A DNA stretch of 5,258 nucleotides, taken from positions 1-5,258 of the forward strand of contig JALTRC010000129.1 in assembly GCA_026998145.1 (NCBI GenBank). Reading direction: 5' to 3'. Shown piece by piece: positions 1 through 5,258 of the stretch. The translations under genes were made by a program, and so were the position numbers. The notes below the pieces were generated by a model that was given only the letters and a program-made list of their open reading frames with translations, was not told the origin of the DNA and did not search any database. Within the stretch, counting starts at the first letter, position 1. The number at the start of each line of letters is the position of its first letter. This stretch comes from Gammaproteobacteria bacterium (lineage in GTDB: Bacteria; Pseudomonadota; Gammaproteobacteria; SZUA-229).

Positions 1-465
1 GTGGATGCCCAGGTCATGTCCACCGATAACGGCTTCACTCTGGATACCTTTAAGGTGATGGAAAAAGATGAGCGCATCAACGCTGATGAGTATCGTCTTG
101 AGGAGATTATCCAGCGCATCAGCAAGCGCGTTAAAGATAATACCCTGGTAGCCAAGGCGCCTGTGGTCAGCAAAAGCCGCGCCCACAAGCACTTTAATGT
201 GGAAACCCGAATCAGCTTCGAGCAGTTGCCCGGCAAGGACATTACCGTGCTGGATATTACCAGCACCGACCGCCCCGGCCTGCTGGCCGATATTGGCATT
301 GCCTTTAGCGAGCAGCATGTGCGTATTCACAAGGCCATGATTTCCACCGCCGGTGAAAAAGCCAGCGACACCTTCTATATTACCGATGCCAATAACCACC
401 CGCTGCTCAATGAAGAAGAATCCCAGCAGTTACGGGAATCCCTGATTAAACATATCAGCCAGTAG
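1..465 (+). CDS. glnD: GlnD, bifunctional PII uridylyltransferase/uridylyl-removing enzyme (C-terminal part only)
   Basis: This is the 3' end of glnD; the start lies outside the window and the GTG at position 1 is an internal valine codon. The full enzyme, about 850-900 residues in the family, adds UMP to PII signalling proteins when glutamine is low and removes it when glutamine is high, in the cytoplasm. The 154 residues seen contain the end of the first ACT domain (about 1-22, with GFTLDTFKVME) and the second ACT domain (about 78-150, with DITSTDRPGLLADIG and KAMISTAGEKASDTFYI). Both are hallmarks of the GlnD tail, where glutamine is sensed. A basic helix and linker (about 28-65) join them. 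The nucleotidyltransferase and HD domains are upstream and not visible. The frame runs cleanly to TAG at 463-465, so the C-terminus looks normal. No clear terminator follows. Confidence 0.95.
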   Translation: MDAQVMSTDNGFTLDTFKVMEKDERINADEYRLEEIIQRISKRVKDNTLVAKAPVVSKSRAHKHFNVETRISFEQLPGKDITVLDITSTDRPGLLADIGIAFSEQHVRIHKAMISTAGEKASDTFYITDANNHPLLNEEESQQLRESLIKHISQ

Positions 466-471
466 CCCCCT

Positions 472-502
472 TTGGCACATTATTAAAATTGTGTACTACA
501 AT
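472..502 (+). promoter_or_regulatory. Possible sigma-70 promoter for the VWA/coiled-coil gene pair
   Basis: TTGGCA at 472-477 matches five of six bases of the -35 consensus, and TACAAT at 497-502 matches five of six of the -10 consensus. The spacer is 19 bp, longer than the preferred 17, in AT-rich sequence. Transcription would start near 509 and leave a leader of about 70 bases before the ATG at 578. The placement between glnD and an unrelated gene fits a separate promoter. It is inferred from sequence only and could be chance in an AT-rich gap. Confidence 0.4.
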
Positions 503-543
503 AATAAACAAGGGCTTAGGGTAGAAATTTAAAGCACATACTA

Positions 544-577
544 GCCCCAGCATAACAAAACACATGGGGCATGGTGG
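544..577 (+). promoter_or_regulatory. Ribosome binding region of the VWA gene, with a possible hairpin over it
   Basis: GGGG at 566-569 lies eight bases before the ATG at 578 and is the best Shine-Dalgarno candidate, with GGTGG at 573-577 too close to be the main site. GCCCCA at 544-549 is the exact complement of TGGGGC at 565-570, so a six-pair stem with a 15-base loop could hide the ribosome site. The competing ATG at 571 and GTG at 574 are in another frame, so the start at 578 is the only one that gives the signal peptide. The hairpin is short and its role is a guess. Confidence 0.35.
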
Positions 578-2008
578 ATGTCGATAAAAATACGCGCAAT
601 ACTCAGCTTCTTTATACTCAGCCTACTTAACTCACCTGCTTTTGCCGATGAAAAACTGCCCCTGGATGCGGTAGTTGCCATGGACAGTTCCGGCAGTATG
701 AAAAAAACCGACCCCAAAGAGCTGCGCAAACCGGCCGCCAAGTTATTTATTAATCTGCTGGGCAAAGAGGATCGCCTCAGCGTCATGAGCTTTAGCAGCC
801 AGGCCTGGCCTATCACCTTTATGACAAGCCTGGATACGGATAAAAACATCAGCAAATCCATGCGTGCCACCGATAAGGTCTCATCAAAAGGTCTGTACAC
901 CAATATTTATGCCGCCATTAAACGGGGCATCAATCTTTTAAAAAACAGTGAAAACAACGGCCATGATCCCATTATTGTGTTGATGTCCGATGGTCAGATG
1001 GATGTGGGCGATAAAGCCAGATCCGCCGAACTGCGGCAGAAAATCTTTGATGAACTGGTGCCATTACTCAAGCAATATCACATAAAAATATACAGCATTG
1101 CCTTTACGCAAAATTCCGACCAAAGCCTGCTACAGGAAATCGCCGATGCTACCGATGGCCGATATGCACTGGCAGCCAGTGATGATGTGCTGCACAAGGT
1201 GTTTGCCAAAATATTCGAGCAAAGCAAAGAACCCAATATGCTGCCGCTGACAGAAAATGCCTTTACGGTCGACCCCAGCATTCGGGAGATCACCATTATT
1301 GCCAATAAGGCATCGGAAAAAAGCCAGATTCTGCTAGAAGACCCGGACGGCAAACGCCTCAACTCCACCTTTAAAAGCCCCAATATCAAATGGTTTGTCT
1401 CCAGCAGTTTTGACATGATTACCCTGACCAAACCCAAAGAAGGTCAGTGGAAAATTTTATTCAGTGATAACGACAACAAAGCCTATATTGTGGCCGATGT
1501 AAAACTGCGCACCGAATTTGCCTACAATACCAACAGCGAAACGCCTGTACTGGAAATTAAAACCTGGCTGGAAAAGGACGATAAAATTGTCGATGCGGAT
1601 GAAGTCATCAGCACCATGAAACTGGAACTGGAAATCGAACACCCTAACGGCCAGGTTGATACTCAGCCCTTTGACGAGATCACCCATGAAGGTGTTTTTA
1701 TAACCGACTATGAACCCACCGAAGATGGCATCTACGGCGCTTCGGTCATTGCCCGTTCCAAAACCTTTGAACGTCAGCAGGTATTCTCTTTTCGAGCCAC
1801 CCTGCCCCAGGCCCTGCCTGAAGTGGCCAAGCCGGAAGTCGTTGTCGAACAGCCCGCACCTGCTGCCGAAGAAAAACCTGCACAGACAGAACCGCCTGAA
1901 GATGATTTAATGCAGGCACTTAAAATATTTGTTATCGGCAATCTGATACTGCTGTTTATTGCCATTAATGTCTTCTTTATATTCAAAATGATGAAGAACA
2001 AAAAATAA
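578..2008 (+). CDS. Membrane-anchored periplasmic VWA-domain protein with intact MIDAS site
   Basis: This 476-residue protein has a signal peptide (about 1-23, ending AFA before DEK) and a VWA domain (about 27-215). The metal-ion-dependent adhesion site is complete: DSSGS at 36-40 gives Asp36, Ser38 and Ser40, with Thr108 in GLYTN and Asp138 in MSDGQ. Residues about 225-310 and 320-408 look like two beta-rich, Ig-like modules, judging from alternating hydrophobic strands; this is inference. A Pro/Glu/Ala linker (409-443) leads to one membrane helix (about 447-469) and a lysine-rich tail (MMKNKK). The predicted topology is therefore periplasmic body, single anchor, short cytoplasmic tail. VWA domains with this site bind protein or other acidic ligands through a divalent metal; the ligand here is unknown. 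The coiled-coil gene follows after 19 bp, so the two are probably co-transcribed. The domain call is firm. It may belong to a named family of gammaproteobacterial hypothetical proteins, which I cannot confirm. Confidence 0.9.
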   Translation: MSIKIRAILSFFILSLLNSPAFADEKLPLDAVVAMDSSGSMKKTDPKELRKPAAKLFINLLGKEDRLSVMSFSSQAWPITFMTSLDTDKNISKSMRATDKVSSKGLYTNIYAAIKRGINLLKNSENNGHDPIIVLMSDGQMDVGDKARSAELRQKIFDELVPLLKQYHIKIYSIAFTQNSDQSLLQEIADATDGRYALAASDDVLHKVFAKIFEQSKEPNMLPLTENAFTVDPSIREITIIANKASEKSQILLEDPDGKRLNSTFKSPNIKWFVSSSFDMITLTKPKEGQWKILFSDNDNKAYIVADVKLRTEFAYNTNSETPVLEIKTWLEKDDKIVDADEVISTMKLELEIEHPNGQVDTQPFDEITHEGVFITDYEPTEDGIYGASVIARSKTFERQQVFSFRATLPQALPEVAKPEVVVEQPAPAAEEKPAQTEPPEDDLMQALKIFVIGNLILLFIAINVFFIFKMMKNKK

Positions 2009-2027
2009 AAAAACAAAGTACAGGCCT

Positions 2028-3341
2028 ATGTATATACCCACTATCTACCTGCTCTTCTCCGCCGAAATATTATTTATTCTACTGGCATTTAGTACCGGCC
2101 TGTTAATTTATGTTTATAAATTATCCCAACGTACAACAGGCGAAACAGAAGCTGAAACACTAACACCAGAAGTTGATGAAGCCTTTGATTTAAGTACCAG
2201 CTATGCCGAATACATCGAGCAGGAAATGCAGCGCAATCAGGAAAAGCTGCAACAGCAAAGCCGCATTGAAAGCGAAGACGCCGCCGACACCGAAACCAAT
2301 GAAGCCGAGACAACGGCAGATAATACAGAAACCGATACCCCGTCAGACGAAACTGGCGAACAAAGCGCCGCACCGGATGAAAGCCAGAGCCAGTTATTAG
2401 CCATCCGTGAAATGTTCCTGGAAATGGAAAAATCCGCCGCAGAATATAACGAGCATGAAATTCATTTCTGGGAGCAGATCTATAAGGGCATGGAATCCAT
2501 TGCTGAAAAACTCACCACGGTTATTCACAAAGAACATAAAAAAACCGAAATGGATATAGCGGTTAATGAAAGCCCTGAAGTTAAAGAGAAGGTTTTTTAT
2601 ATCGAAACCCAGGGTAAAAAAGTGGATGGTGAAGTCAATAAGCTCAAGGATATTATCTATGAGCAGGAAAACGCCATTAACGCCCTGCGAAAATCAGTGG
2701 GTGATGCGGGCAGTGATGTAGAGCAGTCACTGATCGATGATATTAATAATCAGATAGCAGCGCTGGAAACCCAGTTGAGCGATTCAAAAATGTGTATGGA
2801 AGTACTGGAAATGGAAAACAATCGCCTGCAGGAAGAAGTCAGCCAGCTTGAAGCTCAGTACTTGCAACAACTACAAAGTGCACCTGCTGCCCAGCCTCCC
2901 GCTACCGATAATTCAGACTCCACCATTGACCTGTCTGAATTACAGGACCTGGTTGACAAACAGGAAAGCCAGATCCATGAATTAAACTCCACCATTGATG
3001 AACTTAAAATGGACGCCCAGATGGCAACAAAAATGAAGGAAACTATCAGTGATTTTGCCCACAGCAGTCAGGAAATGATGGGCTGCATCAGCATTCTGGA
3101 AGATGAAAACCAGCACTTTAAGCAATTACTGGAACAACAGGGTATTTCAGCAGATGATGCCCCACCGGTCGAGCCAGCAGAAAACAATGCTGATGTGGAT
3201 GAACTCAAATCACAGCTGCAAGCCATGGAAGAAGAAATCATTAAAAAAGATGTGGCCTATGCTCAGCTACAGGAAGAGTTTGATTCCATGGAAAAAGAAT
3301 ATCTCTCCATGTATGAAGCCTTGCATGGCGATAATGACTAG
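2028..3341 (+). CDS. Single-pass membrane protein with long acidic coiled-coil cytoplasmic domain, function unknown
   Basis: I do not recognise this 437-residue protein. A hydrophobic helix (about 5-30) is followed by KLSQR, which by the positive-inside rule puts the rest in the cytoplasm. Residues 55-80 are helical and Gln/Glu-rich, and 80-120 are a Thr/Glu/Asp/Ala low-complexity stretch, probably disordered. A helical part (121-175) precedes coiled-coil blocks at about 195-283, 299-372 and 389-433, separated by Ala/Pro-rich linkers (284-298, 373-388). Blocks one and two share two motifs: LxD[IL][IV]xxQExxIxxL (206-220, 305-319) and CxxxLExEN (256-264, 353-361). The latter contains the only two cysteines. 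This suggests a duplicated unit of about 98 residues. The start is the ATG 19 bp after the VWA gene; AGG at 2022-2024 is a weak, close ribosome site. The stop TAG overlaps the left end of a palindromic element. A scaffold or partner role for the VWA protein is inferred from position and topology. Confidence 0.85.
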   Translation: MYIPTIYLLFSAEILFILLAFSTGLLIYVYKLSQRTTGETEAETLTPEVDEAFDLSTSYAEYIEQEMQRNQEKLQQQSRIESEDAADTETNEAETTADNTETDTPSDETGEQSAAPDESQSQLLAIREMFLEMEKSAAEYNEHEIHFWEQIYKGMESIAEKLTTVIHKEHKKTEMDIAVNESPEVKEKVFYIETQGKKVDGEVNKLKDIIYEQENAINALRKSVGDAGSDVEQSLIDDINNQIAALETQLSDSKMCMEVLEMENNRLQEEVSQLEAQYLQQLQSAPAAQPPATDNSDSTIDLSELQDLVDKQESQIHELNSTIDELKMDAQMATKMKETISDFAHSSQEMMGCISILEDENQHFKQLLEQQGISADDAPPVEPAENNADVDELKSQLQAMEEEIIKKDVAYAQLQEEFDSMEKEYLSMYEALHGDND

Positions 3342-3502
3342 GGAGCCTTTGATTAACTCTAAACGAAACAGTTGGCGTTTAAAATGTGCGGCATCAAGGC
3401 GTCGAATCGCACGCAATAGCAACCTATTGTGAAGATTCGCAACGCAGAGGCCGCGCATTTTAAGCGTGAATGTGAGTTCATGAGTTATTCTAAAGGCTCC
3501 CT
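3340..3502. repeat. 163-bp near-perfect palindromic element (MITE-like or structured RNA)
   Basis: The whole segment is symmetric about position 3421. The outer arms are 11 of 11 complementary (AGGGAGCCTTT at 3340-3350 with AAAGGCTCCCT at 3492-3502), extended by 3351-3359 against 3482-3490 with 8 of 9 pairs. After an unpaired internal loop (3360-3374 and 3468-3481), the middle arms pair 3375-3392 with 3450-3467: 15 of 18 are Watson-Crick and the other three are G-U in the + strand transcript. Inner short arms follow: GCGT/ACGC, CGAATC/GATTCG (3403-3408, 3434-3439) and CAATAG/CTATTG (3414-3419, 3424-3429), closing on the loop CAAC. No reading frame or transposase is inside, no clear target duplication flanks it, and no T-run follows directly. 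A non-autonomous mobile element, a dispersed intergenic repeat or a regulatory RNA all fit. The palindrome itself is certain; its class is not. Confidence 0.8.
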
Positions 3503-3506
3503 GGGG

Positions 3507-3512
3507 TATAAT
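3507..3512 (+). promoter_or_regulatory. Consensus -10 box upstream of dapE
   Basis: TATAAT matches the sigma-70 -10 consensus exactly and lies 28 bp before the dapE ATG, so the transcript would have a very short leader. No good -35 hexamer is seen at 16-18 bp spacing (the sequence there is around TTATTC), and the extended -10 TG is absent. Any -35 contact would fall inside the right arm of the palindromic element. It suggests that dapE has its own promoter rather than depending on the VWA operon. Confidence 0.5.
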
Positions 3513-3540
3513 CCGCCTTTTTTAATGAAAGCAGCCCCTT

Positions 3541-4668
3541 ATGAGTGATACACAAAAACTAGCCATTGATCTGATCTCCAGAGATTCCGTAACACCTGAT
3601 GACAAAGGCTGCCAGACGCTAATGGCAGAACGCCTGCAAGCCATTGGCTTTAATATTGAAAAGCTCCCTTTTGAAGAAGTGGAAAACATCTGGGCAAGGC
3701 GCGGTTCCACACCACCCCTGTTTGCCTTTGCCGGTCATACGGATGTGGTTCCCACGGGGCCAGTTGAACAATGGGATGTACCGCCTTTTGAACCCCAGGT
3801 GATCGATGGCGTACTTTATGGTCGCGGCGCGGCGGATATGAAAGGCAGCCTGGCCGCCATGATTACCGCAACCGAACGTTTTATTGCTGCACACCCGGAT
3901 CACAAAGGCTCCATCGCCTATTTAATCACCAGTGATGAAGAAGGCCCTTCCATTAACGGCACGGTTAAGGTGGTTGAGCATTTACAGGCACGTAATGAAA
4001 AAATTGATATGTGTCTGGTGGGCGAACCTTCCAGCACACATAAGCTGGGGGACGTGGTAAAAAATGGCCGCCGTGGTTCTCTTTCCGGCACGCTTGTTAT
4101 TCACGGCAAACAGGGACATGTGGCCTACCCGCATCTGGCTTTAAATCCTGTGCACCAGTCCGCCGCTGCCATAAAAGAACTGGTGGAAATTCAGTGGGAT
4201 CAGGGCAATGAATTCTTCCCGCCCACGTCTTTTCAGATTTCCAATATACATGCAGGCACAGGTGCCAATAATGTGATTCCAGGTGATCTGGAAATTTTAT
4301 TTAATCTGCGTTTTTCCACACAAACCACTGAGCAGGAAATTCGCCAGAAAGTCGAAGCTGTGCTGGATAAATATAAACTGGATTATGATCTTCAATGGAA
4401 TTTATCCGGCCATCCATTTATAACCCCGGAAGGGGAACTGGTAGCCGCCACCTGCAAGGCCATTAAAAAAGTTTGCGGCTATGACACAGAACTCTCAACC
4501 GCAGGTGGCACATCCGATGGACGCTTTATTGCCCCCACCGGCAGCCAGGTAATAGAGCTTGGCCCACTGAATGCAACCATTCACCAGATTAACGAACATG
4601 TGCTGGCAGAAGATCTTGATACATTGTCGGAAATCTATGAAGAAATATTAAAAGAACTACTCCTTTAA
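3541..4668 (+). CDS. dapE: DapE, succinyl-diaminopimelate desuccinylase
   Basis: DapE hydrolyses N-succinyl-LL-2,6-diaminopimelate to LL-diaminopimelate and succinate in the succinylase branch of lysine and peptidoglycan precursor synthesis. It is a cytoplasmic di-zinc enzyme of the M20 family. The 375 residues match the usual length exactly. Zinc ligands by family alignment are His66 (in GHTD), Asp99 (in AADMKG), Glu134 (in SDEEG), Glu162 (in GEP) and His348 (in ATIHQINEHV). Asp68 and the general base Glu133 are also present. The lid/dimerisation region (about 178-290) carries His193 and the conserved GANNVIPGD. GGTSDGRF at 322-329 is the signature near the C-terminus. The ATG start aligns with known DapE N-termini, but no good Shine-Dalgarno sequence precedes it (GAAAG at 3527-3531 at best). 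The gene is separated from the upstream pair by the palindrome and has a likely -10 box. The next gene starts 23 bp after its stop and may be co-transcribed. Confidence 0.97.
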   Translation: MSDTQKLAIDLISRDSVTPDDKGCQTLMAERLQAIGFNIEKLPFEEVENIWARRGSTPPLFAFAGHTDVVPTGPVEQWDVPPFEPQVIDGVLYGRGAADMKGSLAAMITATERFIAAHPDHKGSIAYLITSDEEGPSINGTVKVVEHLQARNEKIDMCLVGEPSSTHKLGDVVKNGRRGSLSGTLVIHGKQGHVAYPHLALNPVHQSAAAIKELVEIQWDQGNEFFPPTSFQISNIHAGTGANNVIPGDLEILFNLRFSTQTTEQEIRQKVEAVLDKYKLDYDLQWNLSGHPFITPEGELVAATCKAIKKVCGYDTELSTAGGTSDGRFIAPTGSQVIELGPLNATIHQINEHVLAEDLDTLSEIYEEILKELLL

Positions 4669-4691
4669 CCCTCTTATAAAAAGGCAAAAAA

Positions 4692-5072
4692 ATGAATAGA
4701 GAAAAAGTTGTTTTCAGTTTCTTTATGATTCTTGCACTGACCCTTAACTTCGGCTTTTATGCAGGTGAAGTTTCCAATCCTGAACATCACAATGTATACG
4801 AGCTATTTGCCGTTGTCGTGGTCAACCTGATTGCCACCATATTAAAATTTGGTGACCGTTCCCAAATGGGCGCCATGTTGCTGGCCACCAGCCTGGTGGC
4901 CGTGGTGCAATTATTATCCGCGTCTTTTGTATGGGCCTTTGCGGTGCATATTCAGTCCGGTCTGACACCGGATGTAATGGCGACCATCGTATCCTTAAGC
5001 GGTGGCGCTATGCTGGCCAATATTATTTCTGTCGTGCTACTGATTATTGAAACCACCATGATGCATCACTAA
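4692..5072 (+). CDS. Small multi-pass inner-membrane protein, DUF6394-like
   Basis: This 126-residue protein is mostly hydrophobic, with likely membrane helices at about 7-25, 35-52, 58-84 and 97-120. A polar loop between the first two contains the acidic/His stretch EVSNPEHHNVYE (26-37), and LKFGDRSQMG (51-60) forms a short charged loop. No catalytic motif is visible. From memory it resembles the family listed as DUF6394, which I associate with gammaproteobacteria and with neighbouring potassium-channel genes; I could not verify this. The start has a credible ribosome site, AAGG at 4681-4684 with seven bases before the ATG. It follows dapE by 23 bp and precedes the channel-like gene by six bases, so it is probably translated together with the channel. 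An accessory subunit or assembly partner of that channel is a reasonable guess only. Confidence 0.85.
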   Translation: MNREKVVFSFFMILALTLNFGFYAGEVSNPEHHNVYELFAVVVVNLIATILKFGDRSQMGAMLLATSLVAVVQLLSASFVWAFAVHIQSGLTPDVMATIVSLSGGAMLANIISVVLLIIETTMMHH

Positions 5073-5078
5073 GCTGCC

Positions 5079-5258
5079 ATGAATGTCGTTACTTCCCTGA
5101 TACTGCGCCAGATGCGCACTCCCATTATCGTAGTGATACTGGGATACAGTATTGCCATTATGGGCATGGTGCTAACACCGGGCGTTGACGATCAGGGCCG
5201 CCCCTGGCACATGAGTATTTTTGATGCCATTTATTTTGTTAGTTTTACCGCCACCACC
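5079..5258 (+). CDS. Potassium-channel-like membrane protein (N-terminal part only)
   Basis: An open frame of 60 codons starts at ATG 5079 and runs off the window. The translation has a membrane helix at about 14-33 (TPIIVVILGYSIAIMGMV), a polar loop with PGVDDQGRPW, then IFDAIYFVSFTATT, which reads as the pore helix leading into a potassium selectivity filter. The filter itself (a TxGFG or TxGYG type sequence would be expected next) lies just beyond the edge and is not seen. Such two-helix channels often carry a C-terminal TrkA-N/RCK nucleotide-binding domain, which cannot be judged here. The start has only a weak ribosome site and lies six bases after the preceding stop, so translation is probably coupled to the upstream gene. 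The channel call rests on the pore-helix pattern and hydrophobicity and is moderately secure. Confidence 0.75.
   Translation, partial: MNVVTSLILRQMRTPIIVVILGYSIAIMGMVLTPGVDDQGRPWHMSIFDAIYFVSFTATT

Noticed and set aside
473..491. TGGCAC at 473-478 as the -24 element of a sigma-54 promoter, tempting because it follows a nitrogen-control gene
   Set aside because: The -12 element (TTGC at five bases' distance) is missing; the sequence there is TAAAA, and the nearest TTG is ten bases away.
464..517. Imperfect inverted repeat (AGCCCCCTTTG with CAAGGGCT) after glnD as a terminator
   Set aside because: The arms need bulges, are about 35 bases apart and are not followed by a T-run.
541..903. Minus-strand open frame opposite the start of the VWA gene, and similar antisense frames elsewhere (1078-1437, 1457-1687, 1774-2016, 2089-2373, 3619-3903)
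   Set aside because: All lie opposite genes with strong domain or composition evidence on the + strand, and their translations show no recognisable domains. They are shadows.
3103..3432. A + strand frame overlapping the end of the coiled-coil gene and running into the palindrome
   Set aside because: Its translation is a Lys/Asn/Ser-rich out-of-frame reading of the coiled-coil gene with no ribosome site, and it ends inside the repeat.
3340..3502. A CRISPR array or tRNA gene in the intergenic gap
   Set aside because: There are no spaced direct repeats and no cloverleaf arms; the symmetry is purely inverted.
3340..3523. The palindrome plus the six T's at 3518-3523 as a simple rho-independent terminator
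   Set aside because: The T-run begins 16 bases after the stem ends and overlaps the dapE promoter region, and the stem is far longer and more interrupted than a normal terminator. A termination role is still possible but not supported by the usual pattern.

Overview
The window looks like chromosomal DNA from a gammaproteobacterium, probably a marine or free-living one with moderate GC. The evidence is a glnD 3' end, a 375-residue dapE of the E. coli/Haemophilus type, and a small membrane protein that resembles a family I associate with gammaproteobacteria. I cannot name the genus. All supported genes lie on the + strand.

Layout. (1) Positions 1-465 hold the last 154 codons of glnD, the PII uridylyltransferase/uridylyl-removing enzyme: the end of its first ACT domain and the whole second ACT domain. 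(2) After a 112-bp gap with a plausible sigma-70 promoter comes a tight two-gene unit. At 578-2008 is a secreted von Willebrand factor A (VWA) protein with an intact MIDAS metal site and a C-terminal membrane anchor. At 2028-3341 is a single-pass membrane protein with a long, acidic, coiled-coil cytoplasmic part built from degenerate repeats of about 98 residues. (3) The gap before dapE is filled by a 163-bp near-perfect palindrome (3340-3502). It starts inside the coiled-coil gene's stop codon and ends five bases before a consensus TATAAT box. (4) dapE (3541-4668), the succinyl-diaminopimelate desuccinylase of lysine and peptidoglycan precursor synthesis, carries all expected metal and catalytic residues. 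(5) Close behind are a 126-residue multi-pass membrane protein (4692-5072; DUF6394-like, from memory) and the first 60 codons of a potassium-channel-like protein (5079 to the window edge), six bases apart.

How they work together. glnD and dapE are housekeeping genes often found in one neighbourhood in gammaproteobacteria. Here the VWA/coiled-coil pair lies between them. Its predicted topology puts a metal-dependent binding domain in the periplasm and a coiled-coil scaffold in the cytoplasm, linked only through the inner membrane. That makes it the best candidate in the window for an undescribed transmembrane system, although its function is unknown. The palindrome is the most striking non-coding feature. 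Its main arm mismatches all become G-U pairs in RNA read from the + strand, which hints at a structured RNA or a mobile MITE-like element. The last two genes look like a translationally coupled ion-channel module.
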